DNA of 64,000 bases from Distichodus sexfasciatus (GCA_032718565.1 JAVGVS010000094.1:501121-565120), one strand, 5' to 3'. Counted from the stretch's first letter, positions 24,673-37,040 are shown. Notes: generated from the letters alone by a model not told the origin. Program-made: numbers and translations.

Positions 24673-25874
24673 TTATGTGCTGTCGTTGAGTTGCCTGGCT
24701 GTGGTCAGAATGGCTTTAGCTCCTTTACTAAGCAGGAGCTCGGCCAGGTCCTTCCCCAGCTTCTCGGCAGCGTCCAGCGCCTGCACAGCGATGCAGCCGG
24801 CCGTCACTCCCACGTGAGCGCGCTCTTCACATCCCTCCGGCACCTGCACGACACGGCGGCAACGATGGGAATTTGTTCAAAATATGGTATTTTGTTGATT
24901 ATAATCCCTGTTTTTTCATGTTTTAAACATAATCTGGCTTGAGCAAGTCATTATACAGTTTGATTTTCATTTTCAAAATTTCAAGATACTTTGTCACATA
25001 TATAGTTAGACAAGTACAACATGCAGTGAAATGAATGATTCTAAGACTGTGGAAATCAAAAGGCAGACTTTAGAAATTAGGAGTTAAATGCAGATTAAGT
25101 TAAAGAAATATTATGATAAAAAACTAAAGAATAAGAACAAAAAATATATAAAATATACAAGGTTTATACTTTAGACAGTGACTGTACATGTGCATATTAT
25201 AGTAGAAATTGTGTATTTAAAGTGCTGGTAGTATTACTCAGTTGAACTAAATAATAATAATAATAATAATAATTGGAATTGTTAAAATTGTGGGATTGTT
25301 GGTTAGAGCTAGTCACATTTTCATTCTACCTCTTTCATTATTATTATTATTATTATTGTTATTATTATTATTATTATTAAGTGATTACTTGTCATTGTGA
25401 ATACAAAGTGTGCCACAAAGAAATGTGACCCCTGCATTTGACCCATCTGTGATGGAGCAGTGGGCAGCTGACATGGGCAGTGCATGGAGAGCAGTGCTTG
25501 GGGACGGTACCTTGATCATGAGTACCTCAGTGGTACCTTTACTAGTCCAGTATTCGAACTAGCGACCTTCTGATCGCGGGGCGAATGCTCTAACCATTAT
25601 GCTACCAAATTAATATTACTGATGGGATTGTTGGTTATAACTCCAGTATATTCCACGTATAGCAGACTAATGACTCTAGATTTTCACATCAAGAAATCTC
25701 GCTAACAGCTGAGCTGAAGTGATGCTAGAGTGAACCACAGTGGTGTTCTGACCCTGTTTTCCAGCTCGATGTTGGTCTGCATGGTGTCCTTCAGGCAGTC
25801 AGACCCATCCAAACTGTACACGGCTCCGGTCAGATAGAGCTGAACACAAGAAAGAGTCGGCTTTTACTTCAGCT

Positions 25875-25906
<32 letters not shown>

Positions 25907-28900
25907 ACACACACATTTCTTAAGAAGAAATTTAAAATAAAAAGTAAGAAAATATTGGTGATTGGGGCCTTTTATTATTAATTGTGCGCACCACTGAGTT
26001 CTCCATCTCTGTGTGGACAGCAACAGGAACGCTGCAGCCCCCCTCCTGAGAGCAGAGACAAAACGAAATGCGTACATAGATCAATAAATTGCCACGATAT
26101 AAACGTTATTTTTTAAGTAAAGTAAATGAAAACAGTTTGTAGAGTGTAATTTCTGCAGACTGGAGTGCATCCTGAGTGCGGTTCTCATTATTATCTACCA
26201 TCGGTCTGTACAGTTAGTCTAAAATAATTAAACACGAGAACAATACAAATGACTTCCTTTTGAGTGAATATTAAAAATATCAAGACATGCCATTTATCGA
26301 CATTTGGTCCACAAATATCCCCCAGCCCTATGCGTGAGTTTCATGTTACATTAACGTGGCGGCGCGTAGAATGCAGAGTGGAAGATGATTTTGTCTTCGG
26401 TGTTTGAGATGAGACTGACCAGCTGCTTGAGGAAGGCTCTCTCAGCGATGCAGCGCAGCACCGTGTCCGAGTGATGCAGAACCGAAACCATCTCCAAAAT
26501 GTCCCTGTCCTTCGCCCTCACCTCCACCGCCAGAGCTCCCTGCACAAAACACATTCAACAGCTTCGTTTGCTGCGTAACACTGCGCTTGGTACTTGACTT
26601 GAGCAGACAATTTCTTTTACTTAGGAAAATACTGTAATAACTTATTCATCAAAAACTGGTATCGGATTGGTACTTGGGATCGGCCCCTACCCAAAGCCCA
26701 AGTATCGGCATCGGCATCAGAACTGAAAAAGCTGGATCGGTGCATCCCTAAACAAACAGCAACTGATAAAATCCCTTAAACTGGCTGCTTAATAAGGAAA
26801 CTCCAGCAAAATCAAGTTTGTTTGTTTTAGAGATGATATGTTATCACAGTAACAAAATGGAACAAACCTACAATTTGATCCAAATTTTTAGAAAAGAGTG
26901 TTGACGAGTCAGTTAGAAACAATTTGGAACTGGGTATGAGTTTTGGTGTGTGAGTGTGTAAAATGCTGCTGCTGTTTACAAGCGTTGTGTGACAGTTGGA
27001 AGACGGTTAAACAGGTGCTTCCTTCCTGCTGTTTCAAAAACTAAACGTGATTTCGGGGTTAAATGATGTGCCTCGTTTTCATCCCAAAATGGGACAACTA
27101 ACCAAGCATCGGGTAGATTAGTCTCAGCTCTCACCTGACCTACAGCGTACATACAGTCCTCAGGGCCCAGAACCTGAAAGAGACCAGAGACAAAATTTTA
27201 TGGGCCACGTGGGTAAATACTGCTATAGTTTTACAGAGAACAGTAGCTGTCATCACAGAGGTTTCTAAGAAATGTACACAAAAGAAACTGTTAAAACACA
27301 CACAGCCGGTATTTACATTTTGCTAACTTAAATGTACAAAATGCAAAAATTCTCTTACATTCAAGCTCTCAAGATCACGATGGACCACTGAGAGCCTACA
27401 CAGACATTATTAGTAGGGGTCCAAGCACGAACCCCTTTATAATTGTTCCGTTTTTCGTTATTATTATTATTATCATTATTTTTCTACAAAACAGATTGAG
27501 TAGCTGGAACTGTAAGCTGCAGAAAGCTGACATTGTCAGGGTAAGCATGTGCATGTATGTGTGCGTCTTGGCAAAGGCCGAAACGCGTAGTCTTTTTTTT
27601 GGGCTAATTTTGACTTCTTCTTTGACTGCTTGGACCCCACTCATTTGTAAAATCTAACGTCTGATGTGGCGTTACATTTTGTTCTTCTGGACAAGTGATT
27701 AAGAAAAATCTGTAATATAATACAAGAAATTCAGGTAACAAACTGATAAACTGCCAGTTTTATTTAATTTTCCACATTGCATACAGTGTTTCCCTCGTCC
27801 ATATTTTAGTGAATTGTTCATTTGGTTTAGAACATCAAGACTAAAGTTTGGCAGAGGGAAATATACGTTAGTACTATCTGAACAGTTAGAAGTTAGTTTC
27901 TTTATCACTTTTCACTTTATTTTATATTTTCTACTTTCTAACTCCTTATGTTTTGTCATGATTAATGTAGTTATGGACTTCTGACCTCTAGGGGCATGAA
28001 AATGCCACATAAATTTATGCAGTCTGGTTGACTGACTCTTCGATGCTTACGATGCATCAGCTGTTTTTGTGCTGCTTTTTCAGACTTTTGCTTGGACCCC
28101 GCCAAATCACCGCTTGCTCTATATTATTATTATTGTTGTTGTTGTTATTATTATTATTATCTATATATTTTGATATTATTGTTCTTTTTATTATTATTGT
28201 TATTTTTATATTTTGAATTTATAAAAAACTATAACAATATTTTGTATTTTTTGTATTTGCTTATATCATAAATATATAACTTTAATTAATATTAAAACTG
28301 ACAAATCATCTAACTGAAAATTCTTCTACCACAATAATATATATATATATATATAGTTTAAAAAAAAAAATACTATTTATATACTTTGGTTGGGGTGTTA
28401 GAATTTTAATGTAGCCTCAGTCTTGCTTGTTGGGGGTTTGTGCTCATTATATGTGAAGCGCTTTGTGAAAATAACTCTTGTTAAGAGTGCTAAATAAATC
28501 AAATTGAATTGAAGTGAATAGCGTCTGTGCGCTACCTGACTGATGCGACTCTCCCAGCCCATGCGCTTGAGGCCAGCGGCAGCCAGAATGATGGCGGCGA
28601 ACTCGTCCTTCTCGTCCAGCTTCTTCAGACGAGTGTTGAGATTCCCTCTCTAATTTCCATCAGTCAAGGACCGGACCGGCATCATGTTGTTGAGGACTTT
28701 CTGCTGAACTAAACCAACTAAACTCTGTGCGGCGAGTTTGGTTGGTATTCTTAAAGGATACGATGTTTTCAAACTGCAGCTGAGGGAATCTCTTCTTCAG
28801 CTGGGCGGCGCGACGGAGGGAACTGGTGCCGATCACGCTGAAAGAGAAGAGAGTTCCATTCCATAAAAAGATAAAGGAATGCTGTACTCGTACAAAACTG

Positions 28901-31900
28901 CCTGACTCGAAAAATTCAGAATCTGGAAGAGTTAGAGAAAAATTGCACCTGTGTTCTGGCAGACTGTCCAGGTCGAGTCCTGCGTTCTTTGGGTGAAGCA
29001 CCACGGCATCGTGGGGATTTTCACGCCTGTAACGTTTAGATTATAAACTCATGAATGTACAGATACAACCAAATGAATCGATATCATGTCGTATGGCGTA
29101 GTTTGGTGCGTGTGTGGGAAGAATAAAGGACGGCGCGTACTGGAGAACAGCCCCGATGGTGAAGCCGGGGGGCAGTGAGGTAGGCAGGTCTTTAAGAGAG
29201 TGAACCACCAGATCCACCCTGACACGGGGAGAAAAAAGACAGATATTAATGGCAATTAAACGAGTTACGAGGGGTGCACGATTCGGAAAGTCTCACAATT
29301 CAATTCCGATTCATCAGCTCACGATTCGATTCAAATCGTTTCACGATTCATTAACGATTCACGATTCAAAACCTAGATGAATCTGTTTCCCGACTGCTGT
29401 TTTCAGTTACTTTTCCCATTTGACTGTAGCAGATCAACAACAACTGTAGTTTACTAAATGTAGTGCAGATGTACGCATTTCCTACATGCTCACGTCAAGG
29501 AGGTCTGCCTGGGCAGGATTGTCGAGCTAGAAAAAGTAAACCACTGCCATCATCAGTCCCCCCAGGATTCTGCGAGCCTTTTTTTGAGATTGTTGTGGCC
29601 TAAAATGAATTATGATGAAAGTTGTGGTGTTTTTAGGTGTTTTTTTGCAATAAAGTTGCAGAAGCGAGTCAAAATTGCGGAAAATTAGCGATTTTTGACG
29701 ATTCTTTTTATCACACGTTTCCTGCGTCTTCTAAACGTAACAAGGAAGTGAGTTCGCCGACTAATGGCTCAACATTTTGTGGGAAACGACAACGATTAAT
29801 CAAAAAGTGTGGCGAAAAGTTAGCAGAGGTAATTACTGATGTAATAACTGGGGATTAGCTGAGACAGATTGCGATCACAACATCGTGAAATCCTGGAGGG
29901 TCTGTACTACTCAAGTTGAAAAATATGAATCAATTTTTTTGGAATGCATGAATCGATTTTAAATTCACAGAAATAATCATGATTGGATTCAACTCAATTA
30001 CATTTTCTAAATTACAATTTCAATTATATTTAGATATTTGGGGGAAAGATTGGAATTGATATGATGATGAAAAAAAAAAAAAAGTAAGCAACAGCTTTGA
30101 TGCAGCAAAGATTTGGATCTTCTTCTTGCTACCTTTAGATATCAGTCAGGCGTAGCTGATTTATCATTGTGTTAAACACCTTCGCTATATTTTATAACTT
30201 TGAATTTTACCATAAACTATTAAAGTCAAAGTCCACTTTATTGTCATCTCAGTTACATACAAATTGGCCAAGAGAGACAAAGGCGGCGTGGTTCCAGTTT
30301 CTACAGAGAACAAACAAGGCACATGGAACATGCATATTCTATGTCTAAACTAGAAGTGGAAAATGAAAAATGAGCAATTTCATGTGGTATTCAAGAATAT
30401 GTGTAGCTCTTGCAGCAACAACAGTCAAGTGAATGAAAAACACCAATTTCAGTACTGGAATAAGACTTGCAGCTGTTTGTATTAATATTCAGACGTCTAT
30501 TAAAATGAACAGTATCAATAGCACATGGCATATAAAGCAGTAACAGATCACGCTGCTCCAGAATGCTTGAGCCGGTGTTAATCTGATGTAACCAGCGTTT
30601 TTACCAGCAGAGAGCTACTGCCTGCGTTATTACAGTTTCAAATTTTCGTGGATTTTTCTCAGTTTGTTTATTTCAGTTTAGCTTTAGTTTAAAATAAACA
30701 TTTAAAAATTTGCTTTGGATTTAGTTTTATTCATTTTCTGTCTTTTTCTGGTATTATGAGGGAAAACCTTGATTTATAGACTGAAGAATGAAAATAAGTT
30801 GATTTACCTGCACTTGTGTTTACATATCTTTTTTTAACTTTTTATTTAAAAAGTGTATTGCATTTTCATAATGACTTACTCGTTTCTCTCAAGGGCATTT
30901 TCCAGCTCTTTGGTGAACAGACTCTTCTCCCCAATCTACAATCGCAGCAAGAAAAACGCATTAGAACATTTCGTTCCCGTCTTATAACTACAGTTCCATT
31001 TATTCAGAACATTGCTGGGCTCCAGTTTTACCTTCGATAACGCCGTGTCCAGGATTTTGTCTCCGATTGTCGACATGGCAACTGAAAGACAAGTGTGTGA
31101 AAGTGTTTAAACAGAAGTGTGATTGTGCTCGGTGACATCAGCGCTGAGCTCTTTAGACACGGAGACAGCCAGGATTCATCAGGAAGGAGATGGAGGATGA
31201 GTGAATTGAATTACACACACACACACCCTGCAGTCGGATATGAGTGTGTGAAAGGAATGAAGAGAGAACAACAACAGGCTGAAAAGGAAAGAAGAAGACA
31301 GAGAGTGTGTATGTGTGTGTGTGAGAGAGAGAGAGTGTGAGTGAAAGAGACAGTGTGTGTGTGAGGATGAATAAGGAACAGAGTAAGTAGATGTAAGAGA
31401 AAATAAAAAAAGAAAAGAAAGGAACAGAGTGAGTGAGACCCGTGGCAGAGTGATGGAAAGAGATAGAGGCATGTGAAGAGAGAGACTGAGACAGAGCGAG
31501 AATGTGTGCTCAAATAAAGAAAGAGGCGGGAAGAAGAAAGAAAAACCAGAAAGCAGGTGAGTGAGTGGTGAGTGTGTGTGAGTGTGTGAGTGAGTGTGAT
31601 TGTGTGGTGGTGATTGTGTGAGTGAGTGTGTGAGTGAGTGAGTGATTTGTGAGTGAGTGATTTGTGAGTGAGTGATTGTGTGAATGAGTGAGTGATTTGT
31701 GAGTGAGTGGTGAGTGGGTGAGTGATTGTGTGGTGGGTGGTGATTGTGTGGTGGTGTGTGAGTGAGTGGTGATTGTGTGAGTCAAAGTGGATGTGTGGTG
31801 TGTGGTGGGTGTGTGTGTGTGAATGGGTGAGTGAGGTGTGGATGGTGGTGGGTGAGTGTGGTGGTGGGTGGAGTGATTTGTGGGTGGTGGTGATTGTGTG

Positions 31901-34014
31901 GTGGTGGTGAGTTGTGTGGTGAGAGTGAGTGATTGTGTGGTGGTGTGGTGGTGGTGAGGTGATTGTGTGAGGTGAGGTGAGTGGGTGAGTGAGTGTGGTG
32001 AGGTGTGGTGAGTGGTGGTGATTGTGTGAGGTGGTGTGTGGTGAGGTGGAGTGATTGTGTGAGTGGTGGTGAGGTGATTGTGTGGTGGTGTGTGGTGGTG
32101 TGTGTGGGTGGTGATTGTGTGGTGGTGTGTGGTGGGTGAGTGATTGTGTGGTGGTGTGTGGTGGTGGTGGTGGTGTGGGGTGGTGATTGTGTGGTGAGTG
32201 GTGAGGTGGTGATTGTGTCAGTGAGTGTGTGAGTGGAGTGGTGATTGATTGTGGTGGTGGTGAGTGATTGTGTGGTGGTGATTGTGTGGAGTGAGTGAGT
32301 GAGTGAGTGTGGTGGTGAGTGGTGGTGATGATTGTGTGGTGGTGATTGTGTGAGTGGTGGTTAGTGAGATGAGGTGTGGTGGTGATTGTGTGGTGGTGGT
32401 GAGTTGTGTGAGTGGTGTGTGAGTGGAGTGGTGATTGTGTGGAGTGGTGATTGTGTGTGAGTGAGTGAGGTGATTGTGTGGTGGTGATTGTGTGGTGAGT
32501 GAGTGATTGTGGTGGAGGTGATTGGTGAGGTGAGTGGTGAGTGGTGAGTGATTGTGTGAGTGAGTGATTGTGTGTGTGAGTGAGTGAGAGTGTGAGAGAG
32601 AGAATGAGAGAGATGGTGATTGTGTGGTGGTGGTGAGTGGTGGTGATTGTGTGGTGGTGAGTGATTGTGTGAGTGGTGGTGATTGTGTGGTGGTGTGTGA
32701 GGGTGAGTGATTGTGTGAGTGAGTGAGTGATTGTGTGAGTGAGTGTGTGAGTGAGTGAGTGATTGTGTGAGTGATTGTGTGAGTGAGTGAGTGTGTGAGT
32801 GAGTGTGTGAGTGAGTGAGTGTGTGATTGTGTGAGTGAGTGAGTGATTGTGTGGTGATTGTGTGAGTGAGTGATTGTGTGAGTGGTGGTGGTGATTGTGT
32901 GGTGGAGGTGGTGGTGAGTGAGTGATTGTGTGAGTGAGTGTGTGAGTGAGTGAGTGTGTGATTGTGGTGGTGGTGATTGTGTGGTGGTGATTGTGTGAGT
33001 GGTGATTGTGTGGTGGTGAGTGATTGTGTGAGTGAGTGAGTGTGTGAGTGAGTGAGTGAGTGTGTGAGTGAGTCAGTCAGGTGAGTGTGTGAGTCAGTGT
33101 GTGAGTGAGTGAGTGAGTGTGTGTGAGTGTGTGTGTGGTGTGAGTGAGTGTGTGTGTGTGTGAGTGAGTGTGTGGTGAGTGGTGGTGTGTGACAGGTGAT
33201 TGTGTGGTGGTGGTGGAGTGGTGGGTTATGTGGTGAGGTGAGTGAGTGAGTGATTGTGTGAGTGAGTGTGTGAGTGAGTGAGTGATTGTGTGATTGTGTG
33301 AGTGAGTGAGTGAGTGTTTGTGTGAGTGAGTGAGTGTGTGGTGTGGTGTGTGGTGGTGTGGTGGTGGTGATTGTGTGGTGGTGGGTGGTGGTGTGTGGTG
33401 GGGTGTGTGGTGGTGTGTGTGAGTGGTGGTGGTTACAGCGGGTGGGTGAGGTGATTGTGTGAATGGTGTGTGGAGTGGTGGGGTGGTGATTGTGTGGTGG
33501 TGTGTGGTGGTGAGTGTGTGTGTGGTGGTGGTGGTGGTGGAGTCGGTTAGTGTGGTGGTGGTTGTGTGAGGTGGAGTGGTGGAGTGAGGTGATTATGTGG
33601 TGGAGGTGGTGGTGGGTGGTGGTGGTGATTGTGTGGTGGAGTGTGTGGTGGTGGTGGTTGTGTGATTGTGTGGTGGGTAGGTGAGTGTTTGTGTGGTGTG
33701 TGGTGGGTGTGTGAGGTGAGTGTGTGGTGGCCGGGTGGTGAGTTGTGTGGTGGTGGTGAGTGAGTGGTGTGTGTGTGTGTGTGTGGTCGTCAAGTAGAAA
33801 TGGGTGAAGAGTGAGTAGAGTGAATGAGTGAGTGAGAGTGTGTGTGTGTGATTAAAGAGTGAGAGTGTGTATAAATGTGAGGGACTGAAGAGAGAGAGAA
33901 CAAAAGAAAAAAAATGATGAATGGGTGAGTGAGTGAATAAGAGCATAGACGGTGTGTAACTGGAAGAGTGTGTGAGAGAATGCAGTAGTGGGGTGAGAGA
34001 GAGAGAGAGAGGGA

Positions 34015-34068
<54 letters not shown>

Positions 34069-35889
34069 AAACGCTGGTGAGAAAGATTAGTCAGGACAGA
34101 AGATAAAAAGATAAAGAAAAGAAAACAGGACGTCTCCTACCTATCTCCAGATGCAGGTCTGGGAACAGCTCTTTCAGCTTCTCAGCCACACTGTCGGTCT
34201 GGATACGAGCCAACTAGAACACACACACACACACACACACCGTATCGTAGTTGACTTTGTGATGCCGGCAGAGGTCCTCCATTAAATCGATATAATATAA
34301 TCATTCTTGTGATGAAACTTCCGGTTTACACCACTAAGAAATTAGTTAAAGCAAAAGAAGAACTGAACTCTTTAGTCCAGGGCAGGGTTACACAATGTTG
34401 GGGAAAAATTGATACTGCATTATTTTTATATTGTGATTTTTCCCTCAATGTCATACAGCCCTAGTTGAAGTGAAAGTGTGTTTTTGCTGTAATATCCTAA
34501 TTAGAGGACTAGTTTGCTGAAGAGGACTCATAATTGGGTTTGAACAGCTGATCTACAGTACTGTGCAAATGTTTTAGGCAGGTGCGAAAAAATGCTGTAA
34601 ACAAACAATGCTTTCAGAAATATAAATAATGATTGTTTATTTTTATCAATTTACAAAATGCAAAGTGAGCGAACAAAAGAAAAATCTAAATCAAATCAAT
34701 ATTTGGTGTTACTACCTTTTGCCTTCAAACCAGCATCAATTCTTCTAGGTACACTTGCACAAAGTCAGGGATTTTGTAGGATTATAGTCATTATATTATT
34801 TTGAGGTCATTATGTTATTTTGTAGGATTATAGTCATTCTATTATTTTGTAGGATTATAGGATTATAGATCTGTGGTTAGTTCTCCAAGATGTTTGGAAC
34901 AACCTACCAGCCGAGTTCCTTCAAAAACTGTGTGCAAGTGTACCTAGAAGAATTGATGCTGTTTTGAAGGCAAAGGGTGGTCACAGCAAATATTGATTTG
35001 ATTTAGATTTCTCTTTTGTTCATTCACTGCATTTTGTTGATTGATGAAAATAAATGATTAACACTTCCATTTTTGAAAGCATTCTTTGTTGACAGCATTT
35101 TTTCACACCTGCCTAAGACTTTTGCACAGTATTGTATACATTTATTTACAGTATGGTTTGCAGTTTTTGCAGTATGGTTTTTATTTTTTACCACTGAGTC
35201 AAATCCCTTGTAAACATTACCATACTTCACCAATAAAACTGACTCTCACTCTAAAGTAGTTTGTAAAGCCTTAAGTAGCTCAAAGTGTCCTGCTTAATCC
35301 CAGCTGAGAACGTCTTTTAATCTGATTCCACCCCCATACTGCCCGACACACCCGACCTCGGCTACGTCTCATCACAACTTACAAAATCCCTAATATGAAG
35401 GGGTCATTTTGCCAAAAAAATTACTGAGCAACTTAAGTTTCGTTGTTAAGGATCTTGTTATTTAATTGAAGAGATTTTGATGGAAGTTACAAATAAGTTA
35501 AAAAGTGAGCGAGTGACGATGAGATTGAAATATATTTTAGAGTTTAAATAAATATACCTAAAGTTGCAATAAACTAATTATAACCAATATTCAAATACAA
35601 GAAAGAAAACTTTGTACAATATATTAGTTATTTGTACCTGTTAAGAATAAGCAGCATCAAGAGCAGGAAGTAATAAATTCATGAACACAACAATGACTAA
35701 TTAATATGACATTTATTCACGTTATTCTCACCTGGCTCTTTCTGGTCCCGATGCGAATGACCCGTGTGACCTTCCCATTGCCCTCCTGCAAATAAAGTCA
35801 AGTTAGAAATCTCACACAAAATCAGCCGCATCAGCACACGAAGCCCTCGCTGTCCAACTCACTCGGGTGTATTTGTACAGTCCTTCCAT
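24673..35889 (-). CDS. HMBS: HMBS, hydroxymethylbilane synthase (porphobilinogen deaminase), complete
   Basis: Cytosolic third enzyme of haem synthesis; it joins four porphobilinogens into hydroxymethylbilane. Fourteen phase-consistent exons, in transcript order: 35863-35889, 35732-35785, 34141-34213, 31032-31081, 30880-30935, 29141-29218, 28949-29026, 28762-28837, 28536-28649, 27135-27173, 26420-26539, 25992-26045, 25753-25839, 24673-24843. They encode 358 aa (human 361). All key residues are present: IGTRKSQ, Asp97 in HSLKDLPT (human Asp99), Arg147/148 in SSLRRAAQ, Arg165/171 in RGNLNTR, and Cys259 in EGGCSVPVA, which carries the dipyrromethane cofactor (human Cys261). The first exon encodes only MEGLYKYTR and differs from human. 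Exon 3 follows a (UG)n run, and intron 3 holds a 2.2-kb repeat. Confidence 0.97.
25250..25379. repeat. (AAT)n and (TTA)n inverted microsatellite pair
   Basis: An (AAT)n run at 25,250-25,272 faces a (TTA)n run at 25,337-25,379 across 64 bp. The two runs are complementary and could form a hairpin. The right run borders a reverse family A SINE, so it may have grown from that element's tail. Confidence 0.8.
25379..25608 (-). repeat. tRNA-derived SINE, family A, reverse copy
   Basis: Starts AAGTGATTACTTGTCATTG and contains GAGCAGTGGGCAGCTGACAT and TTGGGGACGGTACC. It ends in a tRNA-like head: TCGAACTAGCGACC, then ATGCTCTAACCATTATGCTA. It lies 145 bp beyond the 3' end of HMBS exon 13, inside intron 13. 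Confidence 0.8.
25875..25915. repeat. (CA)n microsatellite upstream of HMBS exon 13
   Basis: On the HMBS strand this is a (UG)n run 36-76 nt before the acceptor of the exon 25,753-25,839, with one TATG interruption. It lies outside the core acceptor, unlike the run at exon 3. Confidence 0.9.
27412..27640. mobile_element. Short inverted-repeat element, GGGGTCCAAGCA termini
   Basis: The left end is TAGGGGTCCAAGCACGAACC and the right end GACTGCTTGGACCCC, an inverted pair about 215 bp apart. It lies in HMBS intron 9. A related fragment with GCTTGGACCCCGCC is at about 28,080-28,105. No coding sequence is inside. Confidence 0.6.
28125..28205. repeat. (ATT)n/(TTG)n microsatellite
   Basis: Imperfect TTA and TTG trinucleotides in HMBS intron 9. 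The 62-residue Leu-rich frame across it is an artefact. Confidence 0.8.
29272..30010. mobile_element. hAT-like non-autonomous element in HMBS intron 5
   Basis: The left end reads AGGGGTGCACGATTCGG, followed by repeated CACGATTCGATTC motifs. The right part has the inverted motif GAATCGATTTTAAATTC and ATGATTGGATTCAACTC. It separates HMBS exons 5 and 6. The right boundary is uncertain and no transposase was recognised. Confidence 0.5.
31557..33790 (+). repeat. 2.2-kb G/T-rich microsatellite array in HMBS intron 3
   Basis: The plus strand is built almost wholly from G, T and A, in units GTGA, GTGGTG and GTGATTGTGTG, and has only a handful of C residues over 2.2 kb. A recurrent core is GTGATTGTGTGGTG. 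On the HMBS transcript strand it is C/A-rich. Two textures alternate: GTGA-rich blocks (for example about 32,700-32,870 and 33,010-33,120) and GTG-rich blocks. No gene is inside. Confidence 0.95.
33995..34066. repeat. (GA)n microsatellite in HMBS intron 3
   Basis: A nearly pure 72-bp GA run ends 74 bp beyond the 3' end of HMBS exon 3 in the transcript. It is a CU run in the HMBS RNA. Confidence 0.95.
34219..34240. repeat. HMBS: (CA)n against the HMBS exon 3 acceptor
   Basis: On the HMBS strand this is (TG)11 followed directly by TTCTAG and exon 3 (34,141-34,213). The acceptor has no conventional pyrimidine tract other than the UG repeat. Confidence 0.95.
34556..35134. mobile_element. Fold-back Tc1/mariner-type MITE in HMBS intron 2
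   Basis: The ends CAGTACTGTGCAAATG and its near complement CATTTTTGCACAGTATTG-like right terminus are flanked by TA on both sides, the Tc1/mariner target. Inversion continues far inward: AATTCTTCTAGGTACACTTG at about 34,739 is mirrored by CAAGTGTACCTAGAAGAATT at about 34,935. The element is therefore two arms of about 230 bp around a short centre with GGATTATAGTCATT repeats. Confidence 0.85.
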
Positions 35890-36361
35890 TTTATTGGTGG
35901 ATGTATTTGAGTGTTTAGGTAGTTAAAGCAGACGGACACTCGTCTCTGAAGCCTAACGGACGAATGAAGTGTGAGGTGAGAGTCTGGAAAAGAACTTTGC
36001 TTTTCTTAAGGGTTTGTCCCCACGCCCTGCATCTTCTGGACAATGCTGATAAAATAACAGCTAACTAACGCATTGTTAGTTGGTATATACAGAATGTGTG
36101 TGTGTCCGATACAACACACAAACACACACTTCTGTATGCTGATTTCACAAGACTGCCACTGTTCACTGGTGATCTCACACACTGTTTGAGAAAAAGCGAC
36201 GTCTTGAGGCACCTTCTACAACATCTCGAGATGTCTTGAGACGTTAGATATTTTTCAAGGTGCGTTCAGACCCGTCTTGAGACATAAACAGGCTTTTATT
36301 CGAGTCTCAAGTCATTTTAACTCATTAAGTCATGGTTTATTTGTAAAAGTAATGCCTGTCT

Positions 36362-36455
36362 TAGGGCTGGGCAATTAAACAATTAATTAAAAAAACAACA
36401 TTTTCAACTAATCAAGGTAAATTTTCAACTAATCAAGAAATTGCCCAGCACTACT
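36362..36455. repeat. Very short hAT-like MITE
   Basis: The left end TAGGGCTGGGCAATTAAAC and the right end AATTGCCCAGCACTA are inverted about 95 bp apart. The inside has two copies of TTTTCAACTAATCAAG. It appears to sit between two related segments carrying TTCAGACCC, TTGAGA and AGGCTTTT (36,266-36,300 and 36,457-36,490). Confidence 0.55.
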
Positions 36456-37040
36456 TCAGACCCATTTTGAGATATAAGTAGGCTTTTGTAGCAGCATCTT
36501 AAGTGATATATGTATCTATGCTTAAGTTACAAATAAAGTATTGAGTAATGTATGAATTTTGTTTTTATGGAGACTGTTATTTCATTTACGGGACTGATGC
36601 TTAGATTAAGTTATTTCTCAAATTTTGAGGTGACAAGTGTTAACATGAATGCACATAAAAAAGCACAAATTCTATATCCACTTTTTCGTACTTCAATCAA
36701 CATCTACGCTTAACATACAAATAAGTCACAGAGAAACTAGTATGTGAGTTCTATTTTAAGGATCCTGTTATTTAATTATTTAAGGGACTGATGCTGGGAT
36801 GAAGGTACAAATAAGAATTTTTGAGTTAAGTTCGAATATGAAAATTAATACAAACACTGAACTAAAAAGTACTCTAAAAATAATTATAAAATAAATGTTC
36901 TTCTTTATTTCAAGCAAAGTGATAACAGAGCATCTTAAAATAGTGTTTTTTGCTATTTGTAATTATGACGTATATCTTTTATTTCACATATTTATTTTCA
37001 TTTGATTCTTTAGCCAGTTATCAGTTATCATCTTTTAATT

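Noticed and set aside
29637..29858. 73-residue frame in HMBS intron 5 (MFFCNKVAEASQ start)
   Set aside because: Lies inside a hAT-like element and is not recognisable as transposase or host protein.
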